From NCBI GenBank assembly GCA_964409775.1, contig CAYPEI010000006.1, positions 1-64,000 of the forward strand: DNA of 64,000 nt. Direction: 5' to 3'. Numbering within the stretch: position 1 is the first letter of the stretch; every line of letters starts with the position of its first letter. The DNA is from JAHBXL01 sp964409775. Lineage in GTDB: Bacteria > Planctomycetota > Phycisphaerae > Phycisphaerales > UBA1924. Of the stretch, positions 17,056 through 26,627 are shown in pieces. The translations under genes and the position numbers were made by a program. The notes under the pieces are model-generated. The model made no database searches. It had not been told where the DNA came from and saw only the letters and a program-made list of their open reading frames with translations.

Positions 17056-18113
17056 GACAGCCTCACCCGCGGATCGACCAGCGCGTACAGCACGTCGGTC
17101 AGGATGTTGGTGAGGATGAACAGCCCGGCGAGCACCGCCGTGAAGGTCTGGATGATCGGGAAGTCCTTGTTGACGATGGCGTCGATCAGCAGTTTGCCCA
17201 TGCCGGGGATTCGGAACTGGTATTCCATCACGATCGAGCCCGTGATCAGGAACGGGATGGTGATCATCACCCGCGTGATGACGGGGATCATCGCGTTCTT
17301 GAGCATGTGCACGAAGATGATCTTGTGGCGCGGCGCGCCCTTGGCGACGGCGGTAGTGATGTAGTCGCGGCTGGTTTCCTCGACCATCACAGCGCGATAG
17401 AAGCGCGCGTCGTAGCCCATGCCGACGACGACGCCGATGAGCACGGGCAGGGCGCAGTACTTCACCCACGTGCCCGGTCCCCAACCCGGCTCGTAGCCGT
17501 TGCTGGCAAACAGTTCGAACCCGAGTTGCGCGTTCAGCCATGAAGAGCCGAACACCTGGCCGAGCACGATGAAGACCACCACGCTGATGCTCATGCCCAG
17601 CACGACGAGAACCATGAGCGTGCGATCGAGCGTTGAGCCGCGGAACGCCGCGGAGAGAAGTCCGACAAGGATCGCGACCGAGGCTGTGAGGATCAGCGTC
17701 GGGACGGTGATCTTCAGCGTCGGCCAGACCGCATCGGCGAGTTTCGCGCCGACGTTCTCGGACTCAAACTGCCACGAGCGGTACGGCCTGTCGGCCGACC
17801 CGAAGTCCAGCCGGAGGATGCGCCAGACAAACTCGACGTACTGCGTTCTGAGCGGCGGATAGAGTCCGACGCGGCCGATGTGAAGCATGGGCTCGATGCC
17901 GAAGGGCTCGGCCGGGTCGGCGATGCCGACCGGCAGGAACGGGCGGTCCAGCCCCATGGAGGTCTTCTTCAGCGCCGCGGTCTCGGCGGTGGCGTTCTTG
18001 CCGAGGTAGGCCGAGACCGGATCGCGCAGCCGCAGCGCGGCCATCATGATCAGGATGATCCCGAGGTACACCGGGATCGAGTAGAGGATTCGGCGGGCCA
18101 CGTAGGACCACAT
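17052..18113 (-). CDS. oppB: Oligopeptide ABC transporter permease (OppB-like)
   Basis: 353 residues. N-terminal helix RILYSIPVYLGIILIMMAAL, then the BPD_transp_1 region with five further helices and an EAA-type loop (TSRDYITTAVAKGAPRHKIIFVHMLKNA). It lies 18 bases after the binding-protein gene and couples to oppC by ATGA. Confidence 0.92.
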   Translation of the reverse strand: MWSYVARRILYSIPVYLGIILIMMAALRLRDPVSAYLGKNATAETAALKKTSMGLDRPFLPVGIADPAEPFGIEPMLHIGRVGLYPPLRTQYVEFVWRILRLDFGSADRPYRSWQFESENVGAKLADAVWPTLKITVPTLILTASVAILVGLLSAAFRGSTLDRTLMVLVVLGMSISVVVFIVLGQVFGSSWLNAQLGFELFASNGYEPGWGPGTWVKYCALPVLIGVVVGMGYDARFYRAVMVEETSRDYITTAVAKGAPRHKIIFVHMLKNAMIPVITRVMITIPFLITGSIVMEYQFRIPGMGKLLIDAIVNKDFPIIQTFTAVLAGLFILTNILTDVLYALVDPRVRLS

Positions 18114-18131
18114 GTGTGCTGGTCTCCGAGG

Positions 18132-19982
18132 TCAGCGCGGCGCCGATGCGTCGATATCAAGGTACTTGAACCAGTTATAGAAGTCCTCGCTCGGCCTGAA
18201 GTTCTTCAGCCAGGGATGAGCGAGATAGAACCGGGTACGGGCCATCGAGCCGATGAACGGTGCATCGGCGATGACCATGTCCCGCATCTGCTCGACAATC
18301 TTCGTGCGCTCGGGACCCGGCTTCATCACGATGATCTGCTCATACAGGCGGTCGAACTCAGGCCGGTCGTAGTTGTAGTGATTCGCGCCGGGAGCCTTGT
18401 TCTTCGAATAAAACAGCGCGAGGTTGTTCTCGGGATCGGGGTAATCCGTCCCCCAAGCGAAGCCGAACATCTGCGCTTTTTTCTGGTTGATCGCTTCGAT
18501 CAACTCCGAGAAGTCCACCATCTTGGGGTTCAGTTTCACGCCGATCTTGGCAAACTGGCGGATCTCGAATTGGGTTTGCTCGGCCTGGTTTCCGCCCTTG
18601 GAGGTGTAGTACTCGATCTCGGGCAGGCCTTTGCCGTCCGGATAGCCCGCTTCCGCCAGCAGTTGCCGGGCCTTGCGGAGATTCGGGCCACGGAACGAGA
18701 CCGGAGCCTTGCCGCCCTTGGGATAGCCGTCCAGCGGCGGCGGGACCGGACCGTCGAAGACGATATTGATGCCGTTGTAGAACGTGTCGTTCTGTTCGTC
18801 CTGATCCAGCGCGAGGCAGAGCGCCTGCCGGAGTTTCGTCCGCTTCTCGTCATAGCCTCCGAGAATCGGATCTTCCATGTTGAAGCCGCGGAAGATAAAG
18901 TCCAGCAGCGGCACGGCATCGGCCTGGATGCCCTTGTCGGTGTACTCCTTGGTGAGTTTCTTGGTCCGCTTGACAAACGCCTTCTCGAAGTACTCGGAGG
19001 GCACCTGCGTAAACGCGAGTTTGCGGTCCTGGAAGTCCTGCCACATGACCGGGTCGGGCGTGTAGAAGACCAGTTCGATGCGGTCGAGGAACGGGATCTT
19101 CTTCCCCGCCGCGGCGAGCAGGCCCTGGGCCTTCTCCCTTTCCGTCGCCTCCGAGGGATAGACCTCGTGGTGATAGTTCGGGTTGCGGTGCAGCACCATG
19201 TTCTGGCCGGGCTTCCAGTCGCTCTCCTTCTTGAGGATGAACGGACCCGTGCCCACGGGGTGCTTGCCGAGCGTATCGCCGTACTTCTCGACCGCCTCGC
19301 GTGCGACGACGCTCGTCTGGAACATGGAGATCACCCAGCCGAAACGAACGACCGGCTTCTTGAGGATGATCTCGAACTCGGTATCGCTGATTGTCCTGAA
19401 ACCGGCGACACTCGCGCCATAGTCAAACGGCTTGCCCGCCTTGACCAGTTCCCCCTGCTGCTCCTTGAACTCATCGAGCCCGAGGATGGTGTCCTGCAGC
19501 AACCAGTAGTTCTCGTACTCATACGCCGGATCAGCCAGCCGCTTCCATGAGTAGAACACGTCGTCGCTGACGAGCCTGCGTCCCTTGCCCCCGGCGAAGC
19601 ACGGGTCATCGTGAAAGAACACATCATCGCGGAGTCTGCAGCGCCACGTCTGCCGGCCATCGGGCTCGTCGGTCACACGGGGCATCTCGGAGAGCAGCAG
19701 CGGCTCGGAGATCTCTTCGTACCCGCCGACGGCATCCGGCCTCACGAGATACTTGATCTGCAGCAGCGTCTCGTAGACCTGGCAGACGACCTGGTTGTCG
19801 TACGCGGTCGAGCCCTTGGCCGGGTCGAGGCTCTTGGGACCGTCAGCGCGGATCGGGAACCGCGCAAACTTCTCCGCCGCGGTCTGGGCCCCGACAGAGG
19901 AAGCCCCCACCGCCAACATCAGCAGGCAGGCGGCGATGCTTCGAAGACTGGCCATGGGAAACATGCGGGATCGATGGTCCAT
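18132..19982 (-). CDS. oppA: Oligopeptide-binding protein (family 5 SBP, OppA-like)
   Basis: 616 residues from the ATG at 19982, chosen because GGAG lies eight bases upstream. Signal peptide with hydrophobic core SIAACLLMLAVGASSVGAQ, no lipobox. Family-5 features: SLDPAKGSTAYDNQVVCQVYETLL at the mature N-terminus, DDVFYSWKRLADP, KHPVGTGPFILKK, and the C-terminal AWGTDYPDPENN. It captures peptides in the periplasm and feeds OppB/C. First gene of the opp operon. Confidence 0.93.
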   Translation of the reverse strand: MDHRSRMFPMASLRSIAACLLMLAVGASSVGAQTAAEKFARFPIRADGPKSLDPAKGSTAYDNQVVCQVYETLLQIKYLVRPDAVGGYEEISEPLLLSEMPRVTDEPDGRQTWRCRLRDDVFFHDDPCFAGGKGRRLVSDDVFYSWKRLADPAYEYENYWLLQDTILGLDEFKEQQGELVKAGKPFDYGASVAGFRTISDTEFEIILKKPVVRFGWVISMFQTSVVAREAVEKYGDTLGKHPVGTGPFILKKESDWKPGQNMVLHRNPNYHHEVYPSEATEREKAQGLLAAAGKKIPFLDRIELVFYTPDPVMWQDFQDRKLAFTQVPSEYFEKAFVKRTKKLTKEYTDKGIQADAVPLLDFIFRGFNMEDPILGGYDEKRTKLRQALCLALDQDEQNDTFYNGINIVFDGPVPPPLDGYPKGGKAPVSFRGPNLRKARQLLAEAGYPDGKGLPEIEYYTSKGGNQAEQTQFEIRQFAKIGVKLNPKMVDFSELIEAINQKKAQMFGFAWGTDYPDPENNLALFYSKNKAPGANHYNYDRPEFDRLYEQIIVMKPGPERTKIVEQMRDMVIADAPFIGSMARTRFYLAHPWLKNFRPSEDFYNWFKYLDIDASAPR

Positions 19983-20143
19983 CACGTGATCTCCAGCACT
20001 TGGAACAGGTGGCAGAAACGCCAAGTTCAGCATAAGCCGCTGTCAAACATGCACTTACCGGCAAAATCCCGTCCGGATGCCGGCTTGGGCGGCAAGCACC
20101 TGCCCATGGTATCGCAAACGCCTGCGGAAGTCGGCACGGGCTG

Positions 20144-21019
20144 TCAACGCTGACGAACCTCGATGCGACCGTTTGTCGTGCGAACAAGGGACCGAGCATC
20201 GCCTCCGCCCCGATGGATCACGCCCCACTCATGCTCGTCATCGACCTCGACGTGGCCAGACACGTCAATCACCCGAACGCGGCCGTTGAAGGCCTCCAGC
20301 CGCAGGTCACCGGCGAATGCAGACCCGATCTGCAGGTCTACCCGCCCATTGGCGGTTCGGATATCCAGCGGACCGGGATTGTCCTCGGTCAGTTCTACCT
20401 TCACGCTGCCGTTGGTCGTGACCACGGAGACTCGGCCGGCCACATCGGTCAGCAACACCGCGCCGTTGCTGGTCTGCACCCGGCACTCTCCCGCGATGCG
20501 CTCCGCCTGCACAGTGCCGTTGCTGGTGCTGATCCGCGCGCTGCCCGCGTGATCGGCGACGAGGATCTCGCCATTGCCGGAGTGCAGGTCGGCCTCGCCG
20601 CCGACGCCCGCGACATCGATCGCGCCGTTTCCGGTGTGAACCGTGAGGCCGGTGCACCCGGGCAGTTCGACCTCCAGAGTCGCGGCCTCGCCCGGCTGCC
20701 GCCAGCCGATCGGCCAGTCGACGCGGATGTTCAGCGCGCCAGTGCGATCGGTCTGCATCACCACCTGCACGCCCGCGAGCCGCTGCTCGCCTTTGCCGCG
20801 GATGTCCGCGCGGACCCGCGCCGGCCCGTCGGCCCGGCGGATGCGTACATCGCCATTGTCGCCCTCAATGACAACTCCGCAGGCGGGATTGAAGGCGATC
20901 TCGGCCTCGATCTGACGATGTGCAAGCGGAGCATCGCCGCCGGAGGCAGCGCACCCCGCTCCCGCGAGCGCGATCATCAGAGACAGGAGCGGGCGCAGTT
21001 GCAGAATCGTCCATCTCAT
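20144..21019 (-). CDS. DUF4097-like repeat lipoprotein
   Basis: 291 residues from the ATG at 21019 (GGAG eight bases upstream). Signal sequence ends in lipobox LAGAGC, so a lipoprotein is predicted. The body is a right-handed beta-helix-like repeat with units of about 18-22 residues built on (S/T)xNG: HTGNGAIDVAG, HSGNGEILVAD, STSNGTVQAER, QTSNGAVLLTD, TTNGSVKVEL, TANGRVDLQI, FNGRVRVID, TTNGRIEVRQ. This pattern is typical of the DUF4097/DUF2807 adhesin-like group. Function unknown. Confidence 0.8.
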   Translation of the reverse strand: MRWTILQLRPLLSLMIALAGAGCAASGGDAPLAHRQIEAEIAFNPACGVVIEGDNGDVRIRRADGPARVRADIRGKGEQRLAGVQVVMQTDRTGALNIRVDWPIGWRQPGEAATLEVELPGCTGLTVHTGNGAIDVAGVGGEADLHSGNGEILVADHAGSARISTSNGTVQAERIAGECRVQTSNGAVLLTDVAGRVSVVTTNGSVKVELTEDNPGPLDIRTANGRVDLQIGSAFAGDLRLEAFNGRVRVIDVSGHVEVDDEHEWGVIHRGGGDARSLVRTTNGRIEVRQR

Positions 21020-21070
21020 GCCGCGAACTCCATTCAGGTCCCCCAGCACGACCGACTCGTCAGGGACTGC

Positions 21071-22798
21071 TCAGGCGGGCAGGCGATCCAGTTCGGCGGC
21101 CACTTCCGCGCCGAGCCGACCGATCGCCGCGGGCGAGAAATCGAACGCGATACCTGCGGCCTCGAACAGCGCCGGAAGCGGTCGCGATGCCCCGAGCGCC
21201 AGCGCCTGCTTGTACGACGCGACCGCCCGCTCAGGATCCTTCCGATAGTTCATCCACACCTGCACAGCGCCGAGTTGTGCGATGCCGTACTCGATGTAGT
21301 AGAACGGCACACCGAAAAGGTGCAGGACCCGGTGCCAGGAGGCACCGAGCGCGGACTCGAGCCCGGACCAGTCGAAGCCCGGACCGTAGCGCTGATTGAG
21401 TTCGGACCACTTCGCGTGGCGATCGGCGACGGTGTGCTCGTTGGTGTACATCCAGTGCTGGAACTGATCAACCATCGCGATCGTGCACAGCGACATCAGA
21501 ATCTGCTCGAGGTGCACCCGCCGGGCGCGAGCGGCATCCGCATTGCTGTAGTACTCGTCCAGGAAGTCGTGCGAGAGGAGTTCCATGCTCATGGATGCGA
21601 CTTCGGCAAACTCGAGCGGAAGCCCGTTGCGATAGTGCAAAAGCGGGTCGGCACGGCAGAGCAGCGAATGGAACGCGTGCCCGGCCTCGTGCACGATCGT
21701 CTCCACATCGCGCTGGAGACCGACCGCATTCATGAAGATGAACGGCACCCGTGTTCGCTCACGGCTGGCCTGGTAGCCGCCCGGCGCCTTGCCCTTGCGG
21801 GACTCCAGGTCGAGGCATGGCTTGGTGTTGGATGAACTGCGAAGATGCGCAAACAACCCCGCCAGAGAGCCGTCCATCCTCTCGAACACCCTCTGGGTAC
21901 GCTCGACCATCTGCGCGGCGGTGTCGAAGGGCCGAAGGGCCGGGCGGCCCCTGGGATCGACCTGACCGTCCCATGGACGGAGCGGCGCAACACCCATGGC
22001 CGCGCTGCGCGCAGACATCATCTGTCTGACCACCGGCACCACGTACTCCTCGATGCCGCGGGCGAACGCGTGACAGTCCTCGGGCGAGTAGTCAAACCTC
22101 CGTCGCTCACGGAAGGCAAACTCGCGGAAGTCCGTCAGTCCCGCATTGGCCGCCAGGCGTTTGCGGAGCCGCATCATCTCATCGAAGATCCCGTCGATCC
22201 GGTCCTTGTCGGCCAGGCGCCGGTTCGCCACCAGCCGCCATGCGTCTTCACGCGTGGCACGATCGGGATCTTCGTTGAAGACACCCATCTGCGACAGGGT
22301 TCGGTCCTGGCCGCGGAAGTTCACCGTCATCGCGCCGAAGACCTCAGAGTACTGTTGATCGAGTTTGGAGATCTCGGTCTCCAGTTCGATGTTCTCGGGG
22401 CGAAAGAGTTCGACGGCGGCACGCAGATCCCTCAGATACACGCCGAATCTTGCCTGGTCCAGCGCGCCGGCGTAGGGCGATCCCACGATCTTGCGATCAA
22501 GATCGAACACGGCCTGCTTGAGTTTGGGCGCGACGCTCTCGACATGGTCCAGGTACGCCTGCTGGGCAGCCGGGTCGTCCGTATGACAGGTCATGTTGAT
22601 GTACAGGTCGGTCGCCGCTTCTCCCGCCGCGGCGTCGAGTTCGCTTCGATCCAGGATGAGCCGCCGCAGGCAGTTCGCGCAGTGGAGGTCGCGCCGAAGC
22701 AACTCGGCGTACAGCGGCTCGAGTGCTGGCCACGATGCGGCGTTGAGAGTGGAAGGAACGAAGTCCGATGCGGGGACGAACTCTGCAAGCATGGGCAC
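21071..22798 (-). CDS. pepF: M3-family oligoendopeptidase (PepF-like)
   Basis: 575 residues without a signal peptide. Zinc site IVHEAGHAFHSLL (HExxH, about residues 375-388) with the downstream ligand in EFAEVASMSMELL. The N-terminal helical region contains the PepF-like segment (KLDQQYSEVFGAMTVNFRGQ). It would cleave short peptides in the cytoplasm; its place a few genes upstream of the opp operon on the same strand fits peptide use. Confidence 0.88.
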   Translation of the reverse strand: MPMLAEFVPASDFVPSTLNAASWPALEPLYAELLRRDLHCANCLRRLILDRSELDAAAGEAATDLYINMTCHTDDPAAQQAYLDHVESVAPKLKQAVFDLDRKIVGSPYAGALDQARFGVYLRDLRAAVELFRPENIELETEISKLDQQYSEVFGAMTVNFRGQDRTLSQMGVFNEDPDRATREDAWRLVANRRLADKDRIDGIFDEMMRLRKRLAANAGLTDFREFAFRERRRFDYSPEDCHAFARGIEEYVVPVVRQMMSARSAAMGVAPLRPWDGQVDPRGRPALRPFDTAAQMVERTQRVFERMDGSLAGLFAHLRSSSNTKPCLDLESRKGKAPGGYQASRERTRVPFIFMNAVGLQRDVETIVHEAGHAFHSLLCRADPLLHYRNGLPLEFAEVASMSMELLSHDFLDEYYSNADAARARRVHLEQILMSLCTIAMVDQFQHWMYTNEHTVADRHAKWSELNQRYGPGFDWSGLESALGASWHRVLHLFGVPFYYIEYGIAQLGAVQVWMNYRKDPERAVASYKQALALGASRPLPALFEAAGIAFDFSPAAIGRLGAEVAAELDRLPA

Positions 22799-22847
22799 AT
22801 TGAATGCCCGCCGGGGCCGAAAGGCTCGTGCCCGAGGATGAATCCGC

Positions 22848-23615
22848 TCACCGAGCAGGTGCTGCGGTCATCCCCGCCGCCACCCACGCGGCCAGGTGGA
22901 TTCCCATCTCCAGCAGCACCCACATGGCAAAGTGCGAGAGAGCGATCAACGTGGCGCCGAATCGGTCCTTCTTGAACAGCAACCAGACGGCAAGGAAGTA
23001 CACCCCGATGGCCCCGCCCCAGGAGAGCAGCCGGGCCAGCACAACCACGGGGATGGGGATTTGCAGAGCCGAAATCGTGTAGAACAGGCTCACGGCAAGA
23101 AACATCCTCGCCGCGGCGAGTTCAAGCCGGGAGAATCGCTCCTCCGAGAGTTTCGCGGCGACGATTACCGCGACGACGCCCGTGCAGGTGTGCAGCGCGA
23201 TGTTGTACAAGGTCAGGCCGACGGTGCCGAGCACGACCCACGCCCCCCACTGCCCCGCGTTGACGCCGGCGACGATCATCGCGGCGATGGACATGAACAC
23301 GGCGCACGTCGCCAGGACTTGAGCGCTCCCGCGGCCGGGCGTCACGAACTCTCGAACGCCGGCCGGCGCCGCCACCGGGGAAGCCACGCCGATCTCGGGT
23401 TCGCGCACGACATTGGCCTTGAGGTCGTACCCGCAGTTGACGCACATGACCGCTTCGTGCGCGAGCGGCTTGTGGCAGCGGGGGCAATCCTCATCAACCA
23501 GATCAAGCGGGAGCGGTGCGGGAGCCGGGCGCGCCTTGGGCATCGAAGCGGAGGTGGCAGCCGGAGGCTGCGACTCGGATGGCGACCCTTCGGCGTTGTG
23601 TGTGTCGTCGGGCAT
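22848..23615 (-). CDS. Zinc-ribbon integral membrane protein, unknown function
   Basis: 255 residues. After a Pro/Ala-rich N-terminus there is a CxxC...CxxC zinc ribbon (CPRCHKPLAHEAVMCVNCGY, about residues 41-60), then five to six hydrophobic helices from about 100 to 250 (for example TCAVFMSIAAMIVAGV and WGGAIGVYFLAVWLLF). The layout resembles planctomycete ribbon-plus-Yip1-like membrane proteins. It starts three bases from the next gene upstream, so the two are probably co-transcribed. Confidence 0.65.
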   Translation of the reverse strand: MPDDTHNAEGSPSESQPPAATSASMPKARPAPAPLPLDLVDEDCPRCHKPLAHEAVMCVNCGYDLKANVVREPEIGVASPVAAPAGVREFVTPGRGSAQVLATCAVFMSIAAMIVAGVNAGQWGAWVVLGTVGLTLYNIALHTCTGVVAVIVAAKLSEERFSRLELAAARMFLAVSLFYTISALQIPIPVVVLARLLSWGGAIGVYFLAVWLLFKKDRFGATLIALSHFAMWVLLEMGIHLAAWVAAGMTAAPAR

Positions 23616-23618
23616 GAA

Positions 23619-24947
23619 TCATCGTCCTTCCTTCGGGTCCGTTTCCGCGCGGACGGAGGCTTCAATCAACGTCATCAGCAGTTCGGCCACGCGTTGTTCG
23701 GGATCCACCGGAAGCGCTTCCGTCGGGTGGACCGCGCGGATCGTGAGGTCCGGACCGAGGACGACAAAGACAGCGGCCGAATCGGACGCCACCCGTGCCA
23801 GTTCGGCCTCTGCCCCCGCAAGACCCGCGATATGAACCGGTTCGCCGCCGCCCGCGGCCACGCGGTTCAGGATCGCATCGTCGTCAGCGCCGCTCGCCTG
23901 CCACAGCACCGCGAATCCGGCCTCCAGCCGCGATCCCGCCCGTTCCGACCCGCCATCAGAGAACGACGCGATTTCCTGCTTCAGTGCGAGCAGCGTGTTG
24001 ACCGCGGCGGCGAGGTCGGGACGCGGTGCAGCCGAGCGCGGCAAACCGCCAATCAGCACAACTGCGGATCTTGCGCCGACCCCGGGGTTGCGCACCGCGC
24101 TCTGAACGGCTTCTTCCGCCGCCGAACCGTGAAGCGGGGCAAAGGGCGATCCGACAGCGGTATCGGGTTCGCCCGCGGCGAGTTGCGAGAGCGACCCGAC
24201 GATGCCCCTTCCGGCCGAGGCAAATGTCAGCGACGACAGATCCGCGCTGCTGGCGGCATGCTCAATCGTGATCGAGCGGAGTTGCGACGGCTGGGACGGG
24301 TTTCCAAGCGTGATCTCGAGCCGGCGCACCCGGGCAGCGGCTGCATCGATGGTCAGTTTGAATGTCCCGCCCCTGACCTGACCGGCGAACACCGCCGTTC
24401 CGGCGCGCTGGCGGAGTTCCGGCGTCTGGAACACCACAGACTGCCCGTACGGCGTGAGGCTCGGTGGCAGGGCAGTCGCACAAGCGAAGTCCAGCGATGC
24501 CAGCGGAAGCGGCGGGAGGATCTGGCTCATCGTTGTAAGGACATCGTCGTTCGGTGCATCGGCCAGGAACAGCGAACTCTCCGGCCGATCGAGCAGTGCG
24601 CGGACACTCCCGGGCCGAGCCTCGACGAGCAGGCGTCCGGCACGCAGAACCACACGACCGATCGATCCGGCATCGGGAGCCGGTTCGAGCCGCACGAGCA
24701 GGAGGCTCCGCCGCGGCGGAAGTTCACCCTGCCGGACGCTAATGCGGAGGCGCTCGGTGGTCGGCGCGGCGAGATAGGCAGCGCGAACTCGCTCCAGAAG
24801 AGTCGCCTCGCGCTCGGGCGGAGGCGGCTCGGGCTGCCTGGCTGATGGCTCCTCGTCGGCCGCGGCAGCCTGCTCCGCGCGGTACGGAGAGACAGCACAG
24901 GCGGCCGCAACACCCAAGATCAAGAAGAGCCATCGCGTGCCCGACAT
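23619..24947 (-). CDS. Exported protein of unknown function
   Basis: 442 residues from the ATG at 24947; upstream in-frame starts would add 26 residues before the signal sequence. Signal peptide GTRWLFLILGVAAACAVS. The middle has a region like the LolA/DUF2092 fold (PTTERLRISVRQGE, RSLLLVRLEPAPDAGSIGR, FKLTIDAAAARVRRLEITL). The C-terminal half contains a thioredoxin-like segment (AVFVVLGPDLTIRAVHPTEALP) without a CxxC motif. I cannot assign a role with confidence. Confidence 0.55.
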   Translation of the reverse strand: MSGTRWLFLILGVAAACAVSPYRAEQAAAADEEPSARQPEPPPPEREATLLERVRAAYLAAPTTERLRISVRQGELPPRRSLLLVRLEPAPDAGSIGRVVLRAGRLLVEARPGSVRALLDRPESSLFLADAPNDDVLTTMSQILPPLPLASLDFACATALPPSLTPYGQSVVFQTPELRQRAGTAVFAGQVRGGTFKLTIDAAAARVRRLEITLGNPSQPSQLRSITIEHAASSADLSSLTFASAGRGIVGSLSQLAAGEPDTAVGSPFAPLHGSAAEEAVQSAVRNPGVGARSAVVLIGGLPRSAAPRPDLAAAVNTLLALKQEIASFSDGGSERAGSRLEAGFAVLWQASGADDDAILNRVAAGGGEPVHIAGLAGAEAELARVASDSAAVFVVLGPDLTIRAVHPTEALPVDPEQRVAELLMTLIEASVRAETDPKEGR

Positions 24948-25032
24948 GCCAAACGGTAGAGGATCCGCCGTCGTTGAACAACGAGCCGCCGCAGGCCTGA
25001 GGAGCGGCGGCAGACCGCAGGCCACGAACCGC

Positions 25033-25563
25033 TCAATGGACAGACAGACGGCCGGAGTTCACTCTTCCAAGGAGCGTTGCGACCGTGACATCCAGCCCGG
25101 GGACAACCCAATGCGGGGCCACCTCGGCCAACGGCTCGAGCACAAATCGCCGCTCGTGCAGACGCGGGTGTGGAACATGCAGACCCGGTTCGTGGATCAT
25201 CTCGGCATCGTAGAGAAGCAGATCGAGATCGAGTGTCCGCGGCATCCATCGGGCGGGCTCGGCGGTCCGATTCCGGCCGCGGGACTGCTCGATGCGATGA
25301 AGTTCGCTGAGAAGTTCGCGTGGTCCGAGTTTGGTATCAAGGATCGCGACAGCGTTGAGATACGGACCGCCGGGGTCCTGCCCGGGGAGGCCGACCGCGG
25401 CGGTCTCGCGGACAGAGGAGCGGGCCGTCAGACGGGTCTTTGGGATCGCGGCAAGGGCCGCCAGCGCGGCGACGAGGTGCGCGGACCGATCGCCGAGGTT
25501 GGACCCGATCGCGACGGCGGCTGGACGGAACTCGGCCAAAGTACCTGAAGGGTAAGGGGTCAA
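25033..25563 (-). CDS. folK: 2-amino-4-hydroxy-6-hydroxymethyldihydropteridine pyrophosphokinase
   Basis: HPPK transfers pyrophosphate from ATP to hydroxymethyl-dihydropterin in folate synthesis. Hallmarks: AIGSNLGDRSAHL at the N-terminus, GGPYLNAVA, and the ATP/Mg motif RWMPRTLDLDLLLYD with PHPRLHERRFVLEPLAEV. Up to 176 residues from a TTG at 25563; a second TTG at 25539, after an AGGT, is an equally possible start. It begins right beside the fliA terminator. Confidence 0.92.
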   Translation of the reverse strand: MTPYPSGTLAEFRPAAVAIGSNLGDRSAHLVAALAALAAIPKTRLTARSSVRETAAVGLPGQDPGGPYLNAVAILDTKLGPRELLSELHRIEQSRGRNRTAEPARWMPRTLDLDLLLYDAEMIHEPGLHVPHPRLHERRFVLEPLAEVAPHWVVPGLDVTVATLLGRVNSGRLSVH

Positions 25564-25565
25564 AT

Positions 25566-25595
25566 GAAAACGGGCCGCGGATGGCCGCGGCCCGT
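25566..25595 (-). terminator. Rho-independent terminator after the flagellar sigma gene
   Basis: On the minus strand ACGGGCCGCGG-CCAT-CCGCGGCCCGT, eleven perfect pairs with a four-base loop, followed by TTTC. It lies 29 bases beyond the sigma factor stop and closes the 30-kb flagellar run. Confidence 0.85.
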
Positions 25596-25624
25596 CTGGG
25601 GGAGTCAGAAACCGGCTGAAGTGG

Positions 25625-26488
25625 TCATTCCACGGGCTCGAGTTCGCGGGCGCGGTGCTGCATCTGGGCCTTGAGCCGGGCGAGGATCGACGAGTGCATC
25701 TGCGAGACGCGGGACTCGGAGAGATCGAGCGTGGAACCGATCTCCTTCATCGTCATTTCCTCGTAGTAATAGAGGACGACGATCAACCGCTCGGCACGCG
25801 AGAGGCCCTTGGTGATCAGGTCCTTGACATCCTTGCGCTGGATCTCGGAGAAGGGGTTGCGCTGCGATTCATCCTTGATGACGTCGATCTCGCGGACGTC
25901 CTTGTTCCCGTCGGATTGGAAGCACTTGCGGGTGAGGGAGAACGTGCCCACGGCGCTCGAGTCGCGCTTGAGTTTGTCGAACTCCTCGCCGTCGATGTTG
26001 AGACGCTTGGCCAGTTCGTCGTCCGTGGGATCGCGGCCGTGCGCCTTGGCGAACTGCTGGCGGGCCTGTTCGACCTTGGATGTGCGGTGGCGCACCAGCC
26101 GCGGCACCCAGTCCATGGACCGGAGTTCGTCGAGGATGGCGCCGCGGATACGCGGGGCGCAGTAGGTCTCGAACTTGACGCCGCGATCGAGATCGAAGGC
26201 GTCGATGGCATCCTTCAGGCCGAAGAGGCCGACGGACATGAGGTCCTGGATGTCGACCTCGTCGGGGAGTCGGGCATAGATCCGCTCGGCGTTGTACCGC
26301 ACGAGGTGGAGGTACTTCTCCATCAGGTAGTTGCGGATCTCGACGGACCGCGTGCGCTGATACTCCTCCCAGACCGCCTTGGCGGGCCACGAGTCGTAGG
26401 GCGTGGGTTTCCTTGATGGTTCGGCGTGTTCCACCGCGTAGCGGGAAGAGGAACGCGCGTGACTACCCGATGCTCTCGTCCTTGGCAT
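25625..26488 (-). CDS. fliA: Flagellar sigma factor (FliA/WhiG/SigD type)
   Basis: 287 residues from the ATG at 26488, chosen because AAGGAG lies six bases upstream; an ATG 18 bases further would begin inside this ribosome site. Region 2 (LVRYNAERIYARLPDEVDIQDLMSVG...FDLDRGVKFETYCAPRIRGAILDELR) and DWVPRLVR are typical of FliA/WhiG. Region 3 and region 4 follow (LSRAERLIVVLYYYEEMTMKEIGSTLDLSESRVSQMHSSIL). Sigma28 directs late flagellar promoters. Last gene of the flagellar cluster with its own promoter upstream. Confidence 0.93.
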   Translation of the reverse strand: MPRTRASGSHARSSSRYAVEHAEPSRKPTPYDSWPAKAVWEEYQRTRSVEIRNYLMEKYLHLVRYNAERIYARLPDEVDIQDLMSVGLFGLKDAIDAFDLDRGVKFETYCAPRIRGAILDELRSMDWVPRLVRHRTSKVEQARQQFAKAHGRDPTDDELAKRLNIDGEEFDKLKRDSSAVGTFSLTRKCFQSDGNKDVREIDVIKDESQRNPFSEIQRKDVKDLITKGLSRAERLIVVLYYYEEMTMKEIGSTLDLSESRVSQMHSSILARLKAQMQHRARELEPVE

Positions 26489-26588
26489 GGTCAGCTCCTT
26501 GACCACTTCGCATTGAACGCCGCTGCACCCGTTGAAACGGCGGACTCATCCGTGCGTGCCCGGCCGATCCTTGGCCGTGGCGGGCCGG

Positions 26589-26615
26589 ATTATACATAAA
26601 CGCTCCACGACGCAA
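26589..26615 (-). promoter_or_regulatory. Promoter of the flagellar sigma gene
   Basis: On the minus strand TTGCGT (26615-26610), a 15-base spacer and a perfect TATAAT (26594-26589). Predicted start near 26582, leader of about 94 nt. A short hairpin (CGGCC...GGCCG, 26561-26577) lies at the leader's 5' end. The spacer is short, so the -35 may be weak and dependent on an activator. Confidence 0.55.
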
Positions 26616-26627
26616 GCCATCCCTGGC

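Noticed and set aside
20041..20046. TTGACA on the minus strand upstream of oppA
   Set aside because: Perfect -35 hexamer but no acceptable -10 at 15-19 bases.
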